From: Microbacterium sp.
GTDB lineage: Bacteria; Actinomycetota; Actinomycetes; Actinomycetales; Microbacteriaceae
Reading direction: 5' to 3'
Length of the DNA: 48,951 nt
NCBI RefSeq assembly: GCF_026393345.1
Contig: NZ_JAPLAI010000069.1
Coordinates: 4,589-53,539, forward strand
In this document: piece after piece, positions 34,059 through 43,723 of the stretch
Position numbering within the stretch: position 1 is the first letter of the stretch
Layout: every line of letters starts with the position of its first letter
Notes under the pieces: generated by a model
Seen by the model: the letters and a program-made list of their open reading frames with translations, nothing else
Databases searched by the model: none
Told to the model about the DNA's origin: nothing
Program-made: the position numbers and the translations under genes

Positions 34059-34120
34059 CGCGAGTGGGCAGTCGTGGCCGCTATCCGGGCCGTGATGGCG
34101 GCCACGACTGCCCACTCGCG
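34059..34120. repeat. Palindromic element (family D) between convergent genes
   Basis: Perfect 22-bp inverted repeats (34059-34080 and 34099-34120; core GAGTGGGCAGTCGTGG) with an 18-nt interior. It sits 14 nt after ispDF and 3 nt before the stop of the reverse GNAT gene and could end both transcripts. Confidence 0.85.
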
Positions 34121-34123
34121 CGA

Positions 34124-34585
34124 TCAGAGGGGGAGGGGGAGGGTGAAGTAGGCGGACAGCGGGTCGTCGGTGTACCCGCCGAACGGTCCGCACGGGATGA
34201 ACCCCTCGCTCGCGTACAGCTGCCGCGCGGGCAGGAAGGATGCGGCGCTGCCGGTCTCGAGCCACAGGCTCGTCATGCCCTGCGCGGCCGCGGCAGCCAT
34301 GATGTGCCGGAGCAGGGCACGGCCGACCCCAGTGCCGCGTGCCGCATCCGTCACCCGCATCGACTTGATCTCCCCGCTCGTGTCGGAGAGCCGCTGCAAC
34401 GCGCCGATGCCCGCCAGCCGGTCGTCGTGCCACGCCGACCAGACGGTGATGGCGTCATCCGACAGTGCGGCGAGCCCGAGGGCATGCACGCTCTCCGGCG
34501 GCGAGCCCGCGTGCATGTCCGCGAGGTGCGCGCCGACGAGCGCCTGCACCTGCGGATCGGTCAGATCGTCGACGCGAATCTCCAT
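34124..34585 (-). CDS. GNAT-family N-acetyltransferase
   Basis: A 153-residue acetyltransferase with the acetyl-CoA pyrophosphate-binding motif RGTGVGRALL (R/Q-x-x-G-x-G/A) in the middle, preceded by IKSMRVTDAA, and a C-terminal beta strand GFIPCGPFGGY. Small relatives act on amino acids, antibiotics or proteins; the substrate is unknown. ATG 34585 was chosen because MEIRVDDL is the family-type start, although the frame is open to 34633. It follows the DMT transporter gene with a 1-bp gap, so both share a transcript. Confidence 0.88.
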   Translation of the reverse strand: MEIRVDDLTDPQVQALVGAHLADMHAGSPPESVHALGLAALSDDAITVWSAWHDDRLAGIGALQRLSDTSGEIKSMRVTDAARGTGVGRALLRHIMAAAAAQGMTSLWLETGSAASFLPARQLYASEGFIPCGPFGGYTDDPLSAYFTLPLPL

Positions 34586-34586
34586 G

Positions 34587-35510
34587 TCACCCCTCCACCA
34601 CGAACGGCCGCGGGTCGCGGGGCGGGCGTGCACCCCACGCCAGCAGCAGCAGACCCCCGCCGAGGACGATGAGCCCGACCACCGCCAGTGGCGACAGCAG
34701 CTCGCCGAGCACGACGATGCCGAGCAAGCTCGCGGTGAGCGGCTCGGCGAGTGTCAGGGTCGCGGCGGTCGCCGCGCTCAGCCGCTCCAGCCCCCATGTG
34801 AACGCCGTGTAGGCCACTGCGATGGTGGCAAGGCCGAGCCACAGCACCATGATCGTGCCGGACGGCTCGAGCACCCACGTCACGTCAGCGAAGGGCAGTA
34901 GCAGCGCCGAGCACACCGCCGCGCCGAGCCCCATGGCCCCCGCGACCGTGAAGGGATCCCACCCCGCATCCATCAGCCGGCGCTGCGCGTTCGCGAACAC
35001 GGCGAACGCGGCGCCCGCCCCGATCGATCCGAGCATGCCCACCGGGTCGGCGCCGGTCGACCCGGCATCACCCCCGAAGGCAAGGAACGCGACGCCGGCC
35101 GTGGCGAGCGCCGTCGCCCCCAACCACGTCGCCCGCGGCACCCTCCGGGTCAGCACCCACTCGATGAGTCCCGCGAGCACCGGGGCCGACCCGAGGGCGA
35201 TGACGGTGCCCACGGCGACGCCGTTCCGCGCCGTGCCGAGGAAGAAGAGCGGCTGATACGCCGCCAGGCAGACGCCCGTCAGGGCCATGAGCAGCACGGC
35301 GCGGTGGTTGAGCGACGGGTTCCGGCGACCGGATGCGGTCCGTCGCCGCCGCGCAAGGCTGAACCCCAGCGCCGCGAGCGCGGTGCCCCCGACGACCAGG
35401 CGCATCGCGCCGACGCCGAGCGGAGTGGTGTCGGCCGGCCCGAGCGCCTGCGACGTGCCTGTCGTCCCGAACAGCACGGCGGCCGCGATCACGGCGAGGA
35501 GGGGCAGCAT
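34587..35510 (-). CDS. EamA/DMT-family transporter
   Basis: A 307-residue inner-membrane protein with about ten transmembrane helices arranged as two EamA repeats (about 1-140 and 155-295). Typical segments are LFGTTGTSQALGP, PLFFLGTARNGVAVGTVIALGSAPVLAGLIEW and YTAFTWGLERLSAATAATLTLAEPLTASLLG. This suggests efflux of amino acids or other metabolites; the substrate is unknown. TAGAAC sits 6 nt before the ATG on the reverse strand, a hint of leaderless transcription. It is divergent from cysS. Confidence 0.92.
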   Translation of the reverse strand: MLPLLAVIAAAVLFGTTGTSQALGPADTTPLGVGAMRLVVGGTALAALGFSLARRRRTASGRRNPSLNHRAVLLMALTGVCLAAYQPLFFLGTARNGVAVGTVIALGSAPVLAGLIEWVLTRRVPRATWLGATALATAGVAFLAFGGDAGSTGADPVGMLGSIGAGAAFAVFANAQRRLMDAGWDPFTVAGAMGLGAAVCSALLLPFADVTWVLEPSGTIMVLWLGLATIAVAYTAFTWGLERLSAATAATLTLAEPLTASLLGIVVLGELLSPLAVVGLIVLGGGLLLLAWGARPPRDPRPFVVEG

Positions 35511-35560
35511 CCTTCCGTTCTACCGTCTTCTTGTGTCGGCTCCGTGACAGGGGGCGCCGG

Positions 35561-35566
35561 TAGGCT
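35561..35566 (+). promoter_or_regulatory. -10 box of cysS (leaderless start)
   Basis: TAGGCT ends 6 nt before the GTG start of cysS at 35573; there is no ribosome binding site. No clear -35. Confidence 0.6.
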
Positions 35567-35572
35567 GGCACG

Positions 35573-36991
35573 GTGACGGTTCGGCTCTATGACACCCAGG
35601 CGCAGGCGCTGCGCGCGTTCGCGCCTCGCGACGCCGGAAACGTCACGATGTACGTCTGCGGGCCGACCGTGCAATCGGGTCCCCACATCGGTCACCTGCG
35701 CGGGGCGCTGAGCTTCGACATCCTCCGCCGCTGGCTGGAGCACCGCTTCGGTCGGGTGACGTTCGTGCGCAATGTCACCGACATCGACGACAAGGTGCTG
35801 CAGAACGCCGGACCCGAGGAGTCGTGGTGGGCGCTCGCTTACCGGATGGAGCAGGAGTTCGCGTCCGCGTACGCCGCCATCGGCATCCGGACCCCCACCT
35901 ACGAGCCTCGCGCCACCGGGTCGATCCCGGAGATGATCGCGTTCATCGAACGTCTCATCGAGACCGGGCACGCGTACCGCGCACCGGACGGCTCGGGCGA
36001 CGTGTACTTCGACGTACGGTCCTGGCCCGCGTACGGTGCGCTGACGCACCAGGAGCTCGACGCCATGGAGCCGGCGGCCGACGCCGACCCGCGCGGCAAG
36101 CGTGACCCGCACGACTTCGCGCTGTGGAAGGGCGCCAAGCCCACCGAGCCCGCGGATGCCACCTGGAGCGCACCGTGGGGTGCGGGGCGCCCCGGCTGGC
36201 ACATCGAGTGCTCCGCCATGAGCCGCCGCTACCTCGGCCCCGAATTCGACATCCACGGCGGCGGCCTCGACCTGCGCTTCCCGCACCACGAGAACGAGCT
36301 CGCCCAGTCCACCGCGGCCGGTGACCCGTTCGCGCGCTATTGGGTGCACAACGGCCTGGTCACCGCCGGCGGGCAGAAGATGTCGAAGTCACTCGGGAAC
36401 TTTCTGCTCGCCGCCGACGTGCTCGCCACCCGCGACCCGCTCGTGGTCCGGTACGCGCTCGCCGCCGCCCACTACCGGTCGAACCTCGATGTGTCCGACA
36501 GGGCGTTCGACGAGGCGGATGCGGCGCTGGAGCGGATCCGTACCTTCCTCGAGCGCGCCGTGCGCACTCTCCGTGACGACACCGCCGACGTGACCGTGAG
36601 CGCCTCGGTGCCGGAGCGGTTCGCGAGCGCCATGGACGACGACCTCGGTGTGCCGCAGGCGCTCGCCGTCATTCACGAAACCGTGCGCGAGGGCAACTCC
36701 GCCCTCGACGCAGGCGACCGGGCCGGCGTGCAGCGCGCGTTCGCCGACGTCGCCACCATGACCGGGCTGCTGGGCCTGGATCCCCTCGACCCGCGGTGGT
36801 CCACCGGGACCGCCGCTCCTGAAGCGGTCGCCCTCGACGCCCTGGTCCAGACCATGATCGCGCAGCGTGCCGATGCGCGGGCTGCCAAGGACTGGACCGC
36901 AGCCGACCGCGTCAGGGACGCGATCGCCGCCGCAGGAATCACTCTGGAGGACACTCCGGACGGAACTCATTGGAGTATCAATGGCAGGTAA
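35573..36991 (+). CDS. cysS: Cysteinyl-tRNA synthetase
   Basis: A 472-residue class I aminoacyl-tRNA synthetase charging tRNA-Cys. The HIGH motif is in GPHIGHLRG, the KMSKS loop in QKMSKSLGN, and zinc ligands are expected at CGPTV, ECSAMS and HHENE. The C-terminal helical region binds tRNA. It ends inside the next gene (11-bp overlap with rlmB). The GTG start is set by the -10 box 6 nt upstream. Confidence 0.97.
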   Translation: MTVRLYDTQAQALRAFAPRDAGNVTMYVCGPTVQSGPHIGHLRGALSFDILRRWLEHRFGRVTFVRNVTDIDDKVLQNAGPEESWWALAYRMEQEFASAYAAIGIRTPTYEPRATGSIPEMIAFIERLIETGHAYRAPDGSGDVYFDVRSWPAYGALTHQELDAMEPAADADPRGKRDPHDFALWKGAKPTEPADATWSAPWGAGRPGWHIECSAMSRRYLGPEFDIHGGGLDLRFPHHENELAQSTAAGDPFARYWVHNGLVTAGGQKMSKSLGNFLLAADVLATRDPLVVRYALAAAHYRSNLDVSDRAFDEADAALERIRTFLERAVRTLRDDTADVTVSASVPERFASAMDDDLGVPQALAVIHETVREGNSALDAGDRAGVQRAFADVATMTGLLGLDPLDPRWSTGTAAPEAVALDALVQTMIAQRADARAAKDWTAADRVRDAIAAAGITLEDTPDGTHWSINGR

Positions 36992-37979
36992 GCCAGGGCG
37001 CCCCGGCGCCAGTAAAGGCAAGAAGGGCCCCACCAAGGGCACGGGCGGCAAGAACAAGCGTTCGCTGGAAGGACGCGGTCCGACACCCAAGGCGGAGGAC
37101 CGCGCCTGGCACCCCGCCGGCAAGCGGAAGGCGGCGCAGGAACGCTTCACCGCCGCGGGCGGCAGGACCGCACCCGGTCCGAAGCCGCTGAACGCGGGCA
37201 ACCGCGCCCCGCGCGGCAAGGCCGCGGATGACACCGAGACCGTCACCGGTCGCAACTCGGTGCTCGAGGCGCTGCGGGCGAAGATCCCCGCCACCGCGTT
37301 CTACATCGCGCAGCGCGTGGAGATGGACGACCGCGTCAAGGAAATGCTCGCTCTCGCCACGCACCGCGGCATCCCGGTGCTCGAGGTCACCCGGCCGGAG
37401 CTCGACCGCATGGCCGGGTTCGACGGTGTCCACCAGGGCGTCGCCCTGAAGGTGCCGCCCTACGAGTACGCCCACCCGCAGGATCTGCTCGAGGACGTCA
37501 TGGGTCGCGGTGAGACGCCGCTGTTCGTGGCCCTCGACGGCATCACTGACCCGCGCAACCTCGGTGCGATCATCCGCTCCACCGCGGCCTTCGGTGGCCA
37601 CGCCGTGATCCTGCCGCAGCGGCGCAGTGCCAGCGTCAACTCCGCCGCCTGGAAGACCAGCGCGGGGGCTGCCGCCCGCATCCCCGTCGCCCTCGCCTCG
37701 AACCTCACCAGCATGCTGAAAGAGTTCAAGAAGCAGGGCGTGTTCGTGCTCGGCCTCGACGGTGGCGGTGACGTATCGCTCCCGGCGATCGAGCTCGCCG
37801 CCCGCCCGGTCGTCATCGTCGTGGGTTCCGAGGGCAAGGGGCTGTCGCGCCTGGTCACCGAGACCTGCGACCAGGTCGTCTCCATCCCCATCTCCGCGTC
37901 CACCGAGTCGCTGAACGCGGGCATCGCCGCATCCGTCGCCCTCTACCAGGTGTCCACTCTCCGCGCCGCGCGGGAGTGA
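36981..37979 (+). CDS. rlmB: 23S rRNA 2'-O-methyltransferase RlmB (TrmH/SpoU family)
   Basis: A 332-residue SPOUT methyltransferase. The first 80 residues are a basic, Lys/Gly/Pro-rich unstructured tail. A substrate-binding domain follows (about 85-160, TVTGRNSVLEALRAKIPATAFYI). The trefoil-knot domain (about 175-330) has FVALDGITDPRNLGAIIRSTAAFGGHAVILP, VVGSEGKGLSRLV and SIPISASTESLNAGIAASVALY, all SpoU motifs. It modifies a conserved 23S guanosine in E. coli. ATG 36981 lies inside cysS; the same arrangement follows cysS1 in mycobacteria. Confidence 0.95.
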   Translation: MAGKPGRPGASKGKKGPTKGTGGKNKRSLEGRGPTPKAEDRAWHPAGKRKAAQERFTAAGGRTAPGPKPLNAGNRAPRGKAADDTETVTGRNSVLEALRAKIPATAFYIAQRVEMDDRVKEMLALATHRGIPVLEVTRPELDRMAGFDGVHQGVALKVPPYEYAHPQDLLEDVMGRGETPLFVALDGITDPRNLGAIIRSTAAFGGHAVILPQRRSASVNSAAWKTSAGAAARIPVALASNLTSMLKEFKKQGVFVLGLDGGGDVSLPAIELAARPVVIVVGSEGKGLSRLVTETCDQVVSIPISASTESLNAGIAASVALYQVSTLRAARE

Positions 37980-38002
37980 CACTCTTCACCGAAAGGAACG
38001 CC

Positions 38003-38644
38003 ATGGCTGTCATCGCTGTCCTCGGCGGAACCGGCTATGCCGGCCGCCACATCGTTCAGGAAGCCGTCGACCGGGGACACACCGTCTTGTCGGTGGCTCG
38101 CAAGATGGCCGCAGAGCGGGTCGAGGGTGCCACCTACCTCGAAGCGTCGCTGCTCGACGTGCCGTCGCTGGTCACCCAGCTCGAGGGCGTCGACGTGGTC
38201 GTGTCGGCGGTCGCGCCGCGCGGCGACATGCTGGGCTTCGTGCGCCCGGCGATCGCCGAACTGAACTCGGTACTGCCGGGGAACGTGCGCATCGGCGTGA
38301 TCGGCGGTGCGGGCGGAAGCCTCGTCGCCGAGGGCGGTCCCCGGCTAGTCGACACCGAGGGGTTCACCGAGGAGTACAAGCCGGAGTCGCTCGAGGCCTA
38401 CGGCATCCTGGAGGACCTGCAGGCCGATCAGTCGGGTCGTGACTGGTTCTACATCCACCCGGCCGGCGGCTTCGGTGTGTGGGCTCCCGGCGAGCGCACC
38501 GGCTCCTACCGTGACGGCGGCGACGTGCTCGTCGTCGACGAGGCGGGGGAGTCGTACATTTCCGGCGCCGATCTCGCGGTCGCCGTGGTCGACGAGATCG
38601 AGAACTCCGCGCACAGCCGCCGCCGGTTCACCGTCGGCTACTGA
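38003..38644 (+). CDS. NAD(P)-binding oxidoreductase (NmrA/atypical SDR)
   Basis: A 213-residue protein with an N-terminal GGTGYAGRHI dinucleotide-binding loop and the atypical-SDR pattern of a reduced C-terminal domain. It resembles the YwnB/NmrA-type family. IHPAGGFGVWAPGERTG near the end is characteristic. The role is probably reduction or redox sensing; the substrate is unknown. GAAAGGA (37991-37997) supports ATG 38003. Confidence 0.88.
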   Translation: MAVIAVLGGTGYAGRHIVQEAVDRGHTVLSVARKMAAERVEGATYLEASLLDVPSLVTQLEGVDVVVSAVAPRGDMLGFVRPAIAELNSVLPGNVRIGVIGGAGGSLVAEGGPRLVDTEGFTEEYKPESLEAYGILEDLQADQSGRDWFYIHPAGGFGVWAPGERTGSYRDGGDVLVVDEAGESYISGADLAVAVVDEIENSAHSRRRFTVGY

Positions 38645-38722
38645 GCGTTCCGCGAAGGCGGATGCTGCGGCTCGGATGAGTCGCCGCATCCGCCTTCGTC
38701 GTTCGCGCTAGTCATTCGCGCA

Positions 38723-38843
38723 GGTTCCCCTGTCGCCACGTGCGCGTGCGGGTCGCAGGAGGCGACAGGTGAGCGTGGGCGTGGGCGGTTCCCCTGTCGC
38801 TAGATGCGCGTGCGGGTCGCAGGAGGTGACAGGTGAGCGTGGG
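38723..38843. repeat. Palindromic repeat family B, two further tandem copies
   Basis: Two 57-bp copies (38723-38779, 38787-38843) starting GGTTCCCCTGTCGC and ending in GACAGGTGAGCGT, with the same CCTGTCGC / GCGACAGG inner repeat as the copies at 26709-26844 (the second copy has GTGACAGG). They fill most of the 276-bp gap between two convergent genes, where no gene was found. Confidence 0.88.
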
Positions 38844-38920
38844 GCGCGGCGGTCGCGACGCGCGAGAGAGGGACGTGCGAAAGAAGCGGGGGTGGATGCG
38901 GCGAGGGTCGCGGACCGCGC

Positions 38921-40228
38921 TCAGACCAGGTCGCGCCAGTCGACGTCCTCGTCCTCGTCGTCGGCGGGTGCGACACCGTCACGGATGACAGGGATCGACA
39001 CGGTCTCGGTGACCGGACCCATCACGGTGGCCTCGTCGCGGCGGTGGCGCAGCACGTCGTCGATGTAGCTCGTCAGCACCTCGGCGAGCGGCACCGAGCG
39101 GCCCCGTGCCTGCGACATGTACCAGCGGTGCTCCAGCACCTGGTGGAACACCTCCGCCGGCTCCAGCTTGCTGCGCAGCTCGAACGGGATCGCCTTCACG
39201 ACCGGTTCGAACACGCGGGTGAGCCACTCGTGCGCCACCATCTCCTCGTCGGCACCGAGCCGAGAGATCCGGGCCCGGAACTCGTCCAGGTCGTTCAGCA
39301 GCCGGCGGGCCTGGTTCTCCTCCACGTCGAGCCCAGTCAGGCGCAGCAGGCGGCGCTGGTGGTGCCCCGCATCCACGACCTTCGGCTGGATGGAGACGGT
39401 CGCACCGTCCGGGGTGGTCTGGATCGACAGTTCGTCGATGTCGAAACCGAGGGCGTTCAGGCGCTGGACGCGTTCGGTGATGCGCCACGTCTCGTCGACC
39501 GAGAACGTTTCCTGGTCGGTCAGGGCACCCCACAGCGAGTGGTAGGACGAGACGATGCCGTCGGCGATGGCGACCGCGTCGATGCCGCCCTCGAGCCGGC
39601 CGCCCGCGGCGAGGTCCATGATCTCGCCCGCGATGTTGGTGTGGGCGACGTCGAGGTCGTGCAGCCGCTGCCCGCGGGTGAGACCCCGCTCGTGCAGCTC
39701 GCCCGTCTCCGCATCCACGAGGTACGCGGCGAAGGAGCCCGCGTCCCGGCGGAACAGGGTGTTCGACAGCGACACGTCGCCCCAGAAGAAGCCCACGTTG
39801 TGCAGGCGCACGAGGAGCACCGCGAGCGCATCCACGAGTCGGGCGGCGGTGTTCGGCCGCAGCACCTGGGTGAACAGCGCCCGGTAGGGGAGCGAGAACT
39901 TCAGGTGCGCGGTCACGAGGGCGGCCGGGAGCGGGTTGCCGTCCGCATCCTTCCGTCCGGCGATGACCGCGACCCGTTCGACGCAGGGCACGTCGAGCCG
40001 GGCGAGGTTTCCGAGCATGTCGTACTCGCGGCGGGCCATCTCCGCGGTCGTCTCCTTCACCGCGATGACCTTGCCGGAGAGACTGGAGAAGCGCACCAGG
40101 TGGCGCGACAGCCCCTTGGGCAGCGACACGATCGCTGTGCTCGGCCATTCACCCAGCGGCACATTCCACGGCAGGCTCAGCAACCCGGGGTCGACGCTGG
40201 TAGCGGTGATGGAGAGCGATTCGGTCAT
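38921..40228 (-). CDS. DUF4032/lipopolysaccharide-kinase-like protein
   Basis: A 435-residue protein conserved in actinobacteria. The N-terminal 230 residues have a protein-kinase-like layout: VIAVKETT (candidate lysine), ARREYDML, RLHNVGFFWGDVSLSNTLF (catalytic-loop-like, W-G-D-x-x-x-x-N) and YLVDAETGEL (DFG-like). The C-terminal half is the DUF4032 domain, with an acidic tail. This suggests phosphotransfer to an unknown acceptor; it is not proven. ATG 40228. Confidence 0.88.
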   Translation of the reverse strand: MTESLSITATSVDPGLLSLPWNVPLGEWPSTAIVSLPKGLSRHLVRFSSLSGKVIAVKETTAEMARREYDMLGNLARLDVPCVERVAVIAGRKDADGNPLPAALVTAHLKFSLPYRALFTQVLRPNTAARLVDALAVLLVRLHNVGFFWGDVSLSNTLFRRDAGSFAAYLVDAETGELHERGLTRGQRLHDLDVAHTNIAGEIMDLAAGGRLEGGIDAVAIADGIVSSYHSLWGALTDQETFSVDETWRITERVQRLNALGFDIDELSIQTTPDGATVSIQPKVVDAGHHQRRLLRLTGLDVEENQARRLLNDLDEFRARISRLGADEEMVAHEWLTRVFEPVVKAIPFELRSKLEPAEVFHQVLEHRWYMSQARGRSVPLAEVLTSYIDDVLRHRRDEATVMGPVTETVSIPVIRDGVAPADDEDEDVDWRDLV

Positions 40229-40243
40229 GGTGCTCCGGATGCA

Positions 40244-40283
40244 GACGCGGCGCGGGGGTTCGATGAACCCGCCGCGCCGCGTC
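40244..40283 (-). terminator. Terminator after the MsiK-like ATPase gene
   Basis: Long GC-rich hairpin (arms about 40244-40261 and 40265-40283; GACGCGGCGCGG pairs with CCGCGCCGCGTC) 16 nt after the ATPase stop on the reverse strand and just before the DUF4032 start. Confidence 0.75.
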
Positions 40284-40298
40284 GTTGTCGAGAAGGGA

Positions 40299-41402
<1,104 letters not shown>

Positions 41403-41611
41403 TTTTTTCTCCTTCACCGGCAGGTACGTGCCGGACGATCCGTAGTGAATGGAATATGCGGGGGCTTGTCCCGCGCGCACATCGTTGGGCGCATCGTCAA
41501 GTATGGCACGTCCGTCTGGGCATTTCCCAGGCTGGCTGACTAGCATCGTCAAGGCTGCTTCACCCGGGTGGCCCGCCGGTGTGACCGGCTTTTCGCTGTC
41601 CCAGAGGTCCC

Positions 41612-42535
41612 ATGTCCAACGACGACTCATCGAACGTCCCCGCTCCGCGCGACCGGCGGGAGGCCGTCCGTGAGAAGGCTCAGCAGGTGCAGGCAAAGCA
41701 TGCCCGCCTCCGCACCTTCCGCCTGGTCGGCCTGTCGGCGCTCGCCGTCGTCGTCGTCGCCGCGGTGATCACCGGTGTCGTCGTTGCGGTGAACTCCTCC
41801 GCATCCACCACCGTGGCTGCGCCTCAGAACGTCACCTCGGACGGCGGCATCCCGATCACCTCCGTCGCCGGCGTCGCCGACACGACCGCCTCGCTCAGCG
41901 ACCCCACGGCCGCGCCGACCGAGCCGACGCCCACCGCGAGCCCGACCTCGGCGTCGACCGTCGACATCCGCATCTACGTCGACTATCTCGCCTCCGGGGC
42001 GCAGGAGTTCGAGGTCGCGAATGCGCCGCAGTTGTCGAAGTGGTTCACCGCCGGTTCGGCCACGGTGACCTACTACCCGGTGGCGATGCTCACCGCGAAG
42101 TCGAACGGCACGAAGTACTCGCTGCGCGCCGCCAGCGCCGCCGCGTGCGTCGCGACCTACTCGCCGGAGAGCGTCTACGCCTTCTCGCACGAGTTGCTGG
42201 TTCAGCAGCCCGACATGGACTCGGCCGGCATGGCCGACGCCGACCTCGCCGCACTCGCGATCGCGAAGGGCGCCTCGTCGCCGAAGGCGGTGCGCTCCTG
42301 CATCGAGGATGAGGACTACATCTCCTGGGCGAAGACGGCCACGGATGCGGCCCTTGCCGGCATCCCGGACACCGATGATCTGACGCTCACCGGTACGCCG
42401 CTCGTGCTCGTCAACGGCGAGGTCTACCAGGGCTCGCTCGATGACCCCAAGGAATTCGCGCAGTTCGTGCTCACCACCGCGAGCGCCTCGTACTACAAGG
42501 GCACGCCGACCCCCACGCCCAGCGCCACGGAGTGA
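41612..42535 (+). CDS. DsbA-fold membrane protein lacking the CxxC motif
   Basis: A 307-residue protein with a cytoplasmic N-terminus (1-37), one transmembrane helix (about 38-60), a Pro/Thr/Ser-rich linker (about 85-115) and an extracytoplasmic thioredoxin/DsbA-like domain (about 117-290). The domain has IYVDYLASGAQEFEVANAPQL, where family members have DxxCPxC followed by F; both active-site cysteines are replaced. Later GTPLVLVNGEVYQG keeps the cis-Pro loop. Two distant cysteines remain (AAACVATY and RSCIED). It is probably a non-redox or chaperone-like derivative. TAGCAT at 41541-41546 could be its -10 box. Confidence 0.88.
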   Translation: MSNDDSSNVPAPRDRREAVREKAQQVQAKHARLRTFRLVGLSALAVVVVAAVITGVVVAVNSSASTTVAAPQNVTSDGGIPITSVAGVADTTASLSDPTAAPTEPTPTASPTSASTVDIRIYVDYLASGAQEFEVANAPQLSKWFTAGSATVTYYPVAMLTAKSNGTKYSLRAASAAACVATYSPESVYAFSHELLVQQPDMDSAGMADADLAALAIAKGASSPKAVRSCIEDEDYISWAKTATDAALAGIPDTDDLTLTGTPLVLVNGEVYQGSLDDPKEFAQFVLTTASASYYKGTPTPTPSATE

Positions 42536-42564
42536 GCGCGGTCGCTGACTAGACTGGTGGCTCC

Positions 42565-42637
42565 GCCGGCTTGGCGCAATTGGTAGCGCACCTGTCTTGT
42601 AAACAGGGGGTTGCAGGTTCAAGTCCTGTAGCCGGCA
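42565..42637 (+). tRNA. tRNA-Thr (anticodon TGT)
   Basis: A 73-nt cloverleaf: acceptor GCCGGCT/AGCCGGC, D-arm GCGC/GCGC, anticodon loop CTTGTAA giving TGT, T-arm with GTTCAAG. CCA is not encoded. TAGACT at 42550-42555 is a probable -10 box. Confidence 0.97.
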
Positions 42638-42732
42638 CGGGAAACACGCGGATCGCGGCCTCGAACGCTCTGGAGATCATCGATGGGAAGGCGCAGAGCC
42701 GCGGCGAGCTCCGCGAGATCGACGCGGACACC

Positions 42733-43074
42733 ATGGAACAGCTGCGCACGGTCCGCCCACGGCCACGAGCTGCTCAGCGTCAGGCGCGCAGGATGACACG
42801 GCCGGCGCCCGGGCGGTCCTCCGGGATGACGCTGATCGCCTTCTACGTGCTGACGCTCGCGACGCTCTGCCTCCTCATTCCCGTGACCGCAGGCCTCATC
42901 CTTGCCCAAGGGAAGCCGTGGACCGGCACAAGCCTCGCCGCGGCGAGCATCGGACTGCTCGCCACCGCACTCCTCAGCCACGGCAAGCACGACCCGTCGT
43001 TCTGGGCCGGTGCCGTCCTTGGTATCGTCGGGCTCGGCATCGCAGCGATCCAGATACTCACCGGCTGGGCGTGA
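42733..43074 (+). CDS. Small two- to three-helix membrane protein
   Basis: A roughly 113-residue protein: an Arg-rich N-terminal 35 residues, then three hydrophobic segments (LIAFYVLTLATLCLLIPVTA, SLAAASIGLLATALLSHG and FWAGAVLGIVGLGIAAIQIL). The start is uncertain: ATG 42733, 42793 or 42826 are all without a good ribosome binding site. The frame continues upstream through the tRNA-Thr gene, which is not coding. Not recognised; possibly an accessory gene downstream of the tRNA. Confidence 0.5.
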   Translation: MEQLRTVRPRPRAAQRQARRMTRPAPGRSSGMTLIAFYVLTLATLCLLIPVTAGLILAQGKPWTGTSLAAASIGLLATALLSHGKHDPSFWAGAVLGIVGLGIAAIQILTGWA

Positions 43075-43156
43075 CCTCGCCTACCCCGCGTACCTTCACC
43101 GCATGCCCCTCCACCCCGCCGTGCAGCTGAGCGCCGAACTCAGCACGACCAGGTGA

Positions 43157-43546
43157 ACGAGCACAGATGAAGAGCTCTATGAGGAGCTCCTGGCATCGGT
43201 TGAAGGAACGGCTGGTGCCGATCACCAGCAGGGGATCATGGCTGCTCGCGCAGCGCCGGCCTCGATGTGCGCGAGCTATCGGCGCATCGAGCGAGCGCAA
43301 TGGCGGGTCGTGCAGCTCTACCAGTGGCTGATCTGGGCACTCGCGGTAGCGGCCGGCGGAGCAGTGGTCGTCACGATCGTGCTCGCGCTGACCGGTGCGC
43401 CCTGGCAGCAGGCGGCGTTGAGCGGAGCGACCGCGGCTGTCACGGGTGGCTTGATCGCCTTCCCGGTGCGGCAGCGTCAGGATGCGCGGCGCGAGCACGC
43501 CGCTGCCCTGCGGGCACTCAAGGCGAACGGCTGCAGTAGCTCCTGA
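43157..43546 (+). pseudogene. Small membrane protein with possibly frameshifted start
   Basis: From ATG 43238 a 102-residue protein with two helices (LYQWLIWALAVAAGGAVVVTIVLAL and ALSGATAAVTGGLIAF) is encoded. The same frame reads convincingly coding further upstream (DEELYEELLASVEGTAGADHQQGIM) back to a TGA at 43154-43156, without any start codon. A GTG at 43153 lies one frame off, so a one-base change near 43163 may have broken the original N-terminus. It could alternatively be expressed from 43238. Function unknown. Confidence 0.45.
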
Positions 43547-43597
43547 CGCCGAGCAGGGCCAGGCGGCGCAGTCTGCCTGGTCCTCTTCGCGCGCGAG

Positions 43598-43664
43598 CAC
43601 AGGAGAAATCCCGGCGACAGGAGGAATCCCGCCGCATCCTCCTGTTCTCGGGATTTCTCCTGTG
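43598..43664. repeat. Large imperfect palindrome (family E)
   Basis: Outer arms CACAGGAGAAATCCCG and CGGGATTTCTCCTGTG (43598-43613, 43649-43664), a 3-nt internal bulge pair, then inner arms ACAGGAGGA and TCCTCCTGT (43617-43625, 43637-43645) around an 11-nt loop. It lies in the gap between 43546 and 43724 and may be a terminator or a REP-like element. Confidence 0.8.
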
Positions 43665-43711
43665 ATCGGGTGATGCCCGGGGAGGTGTGCGGGCACCTTC
43701 GCGCCGCCGCC

Positions 43712-43717
43712 TAAGCT
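43712..43717 (+). promoter_or_regulatory. -10 box of YdcZ-type transporter gene
   Basis: TAAGCT ends 6 nt before the GTG start at 43724, indicating leaderless transcription. Confidence 0.55.
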
Positions 43718-43723
43718 CGACGG

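Noticed and set aside
42571..42660. Open frame starting MAQLVAHLSCKQG
   Set aside because: It is the translation of tRNA-Thr, a well-known false ORF; real coding can begin only downstream.
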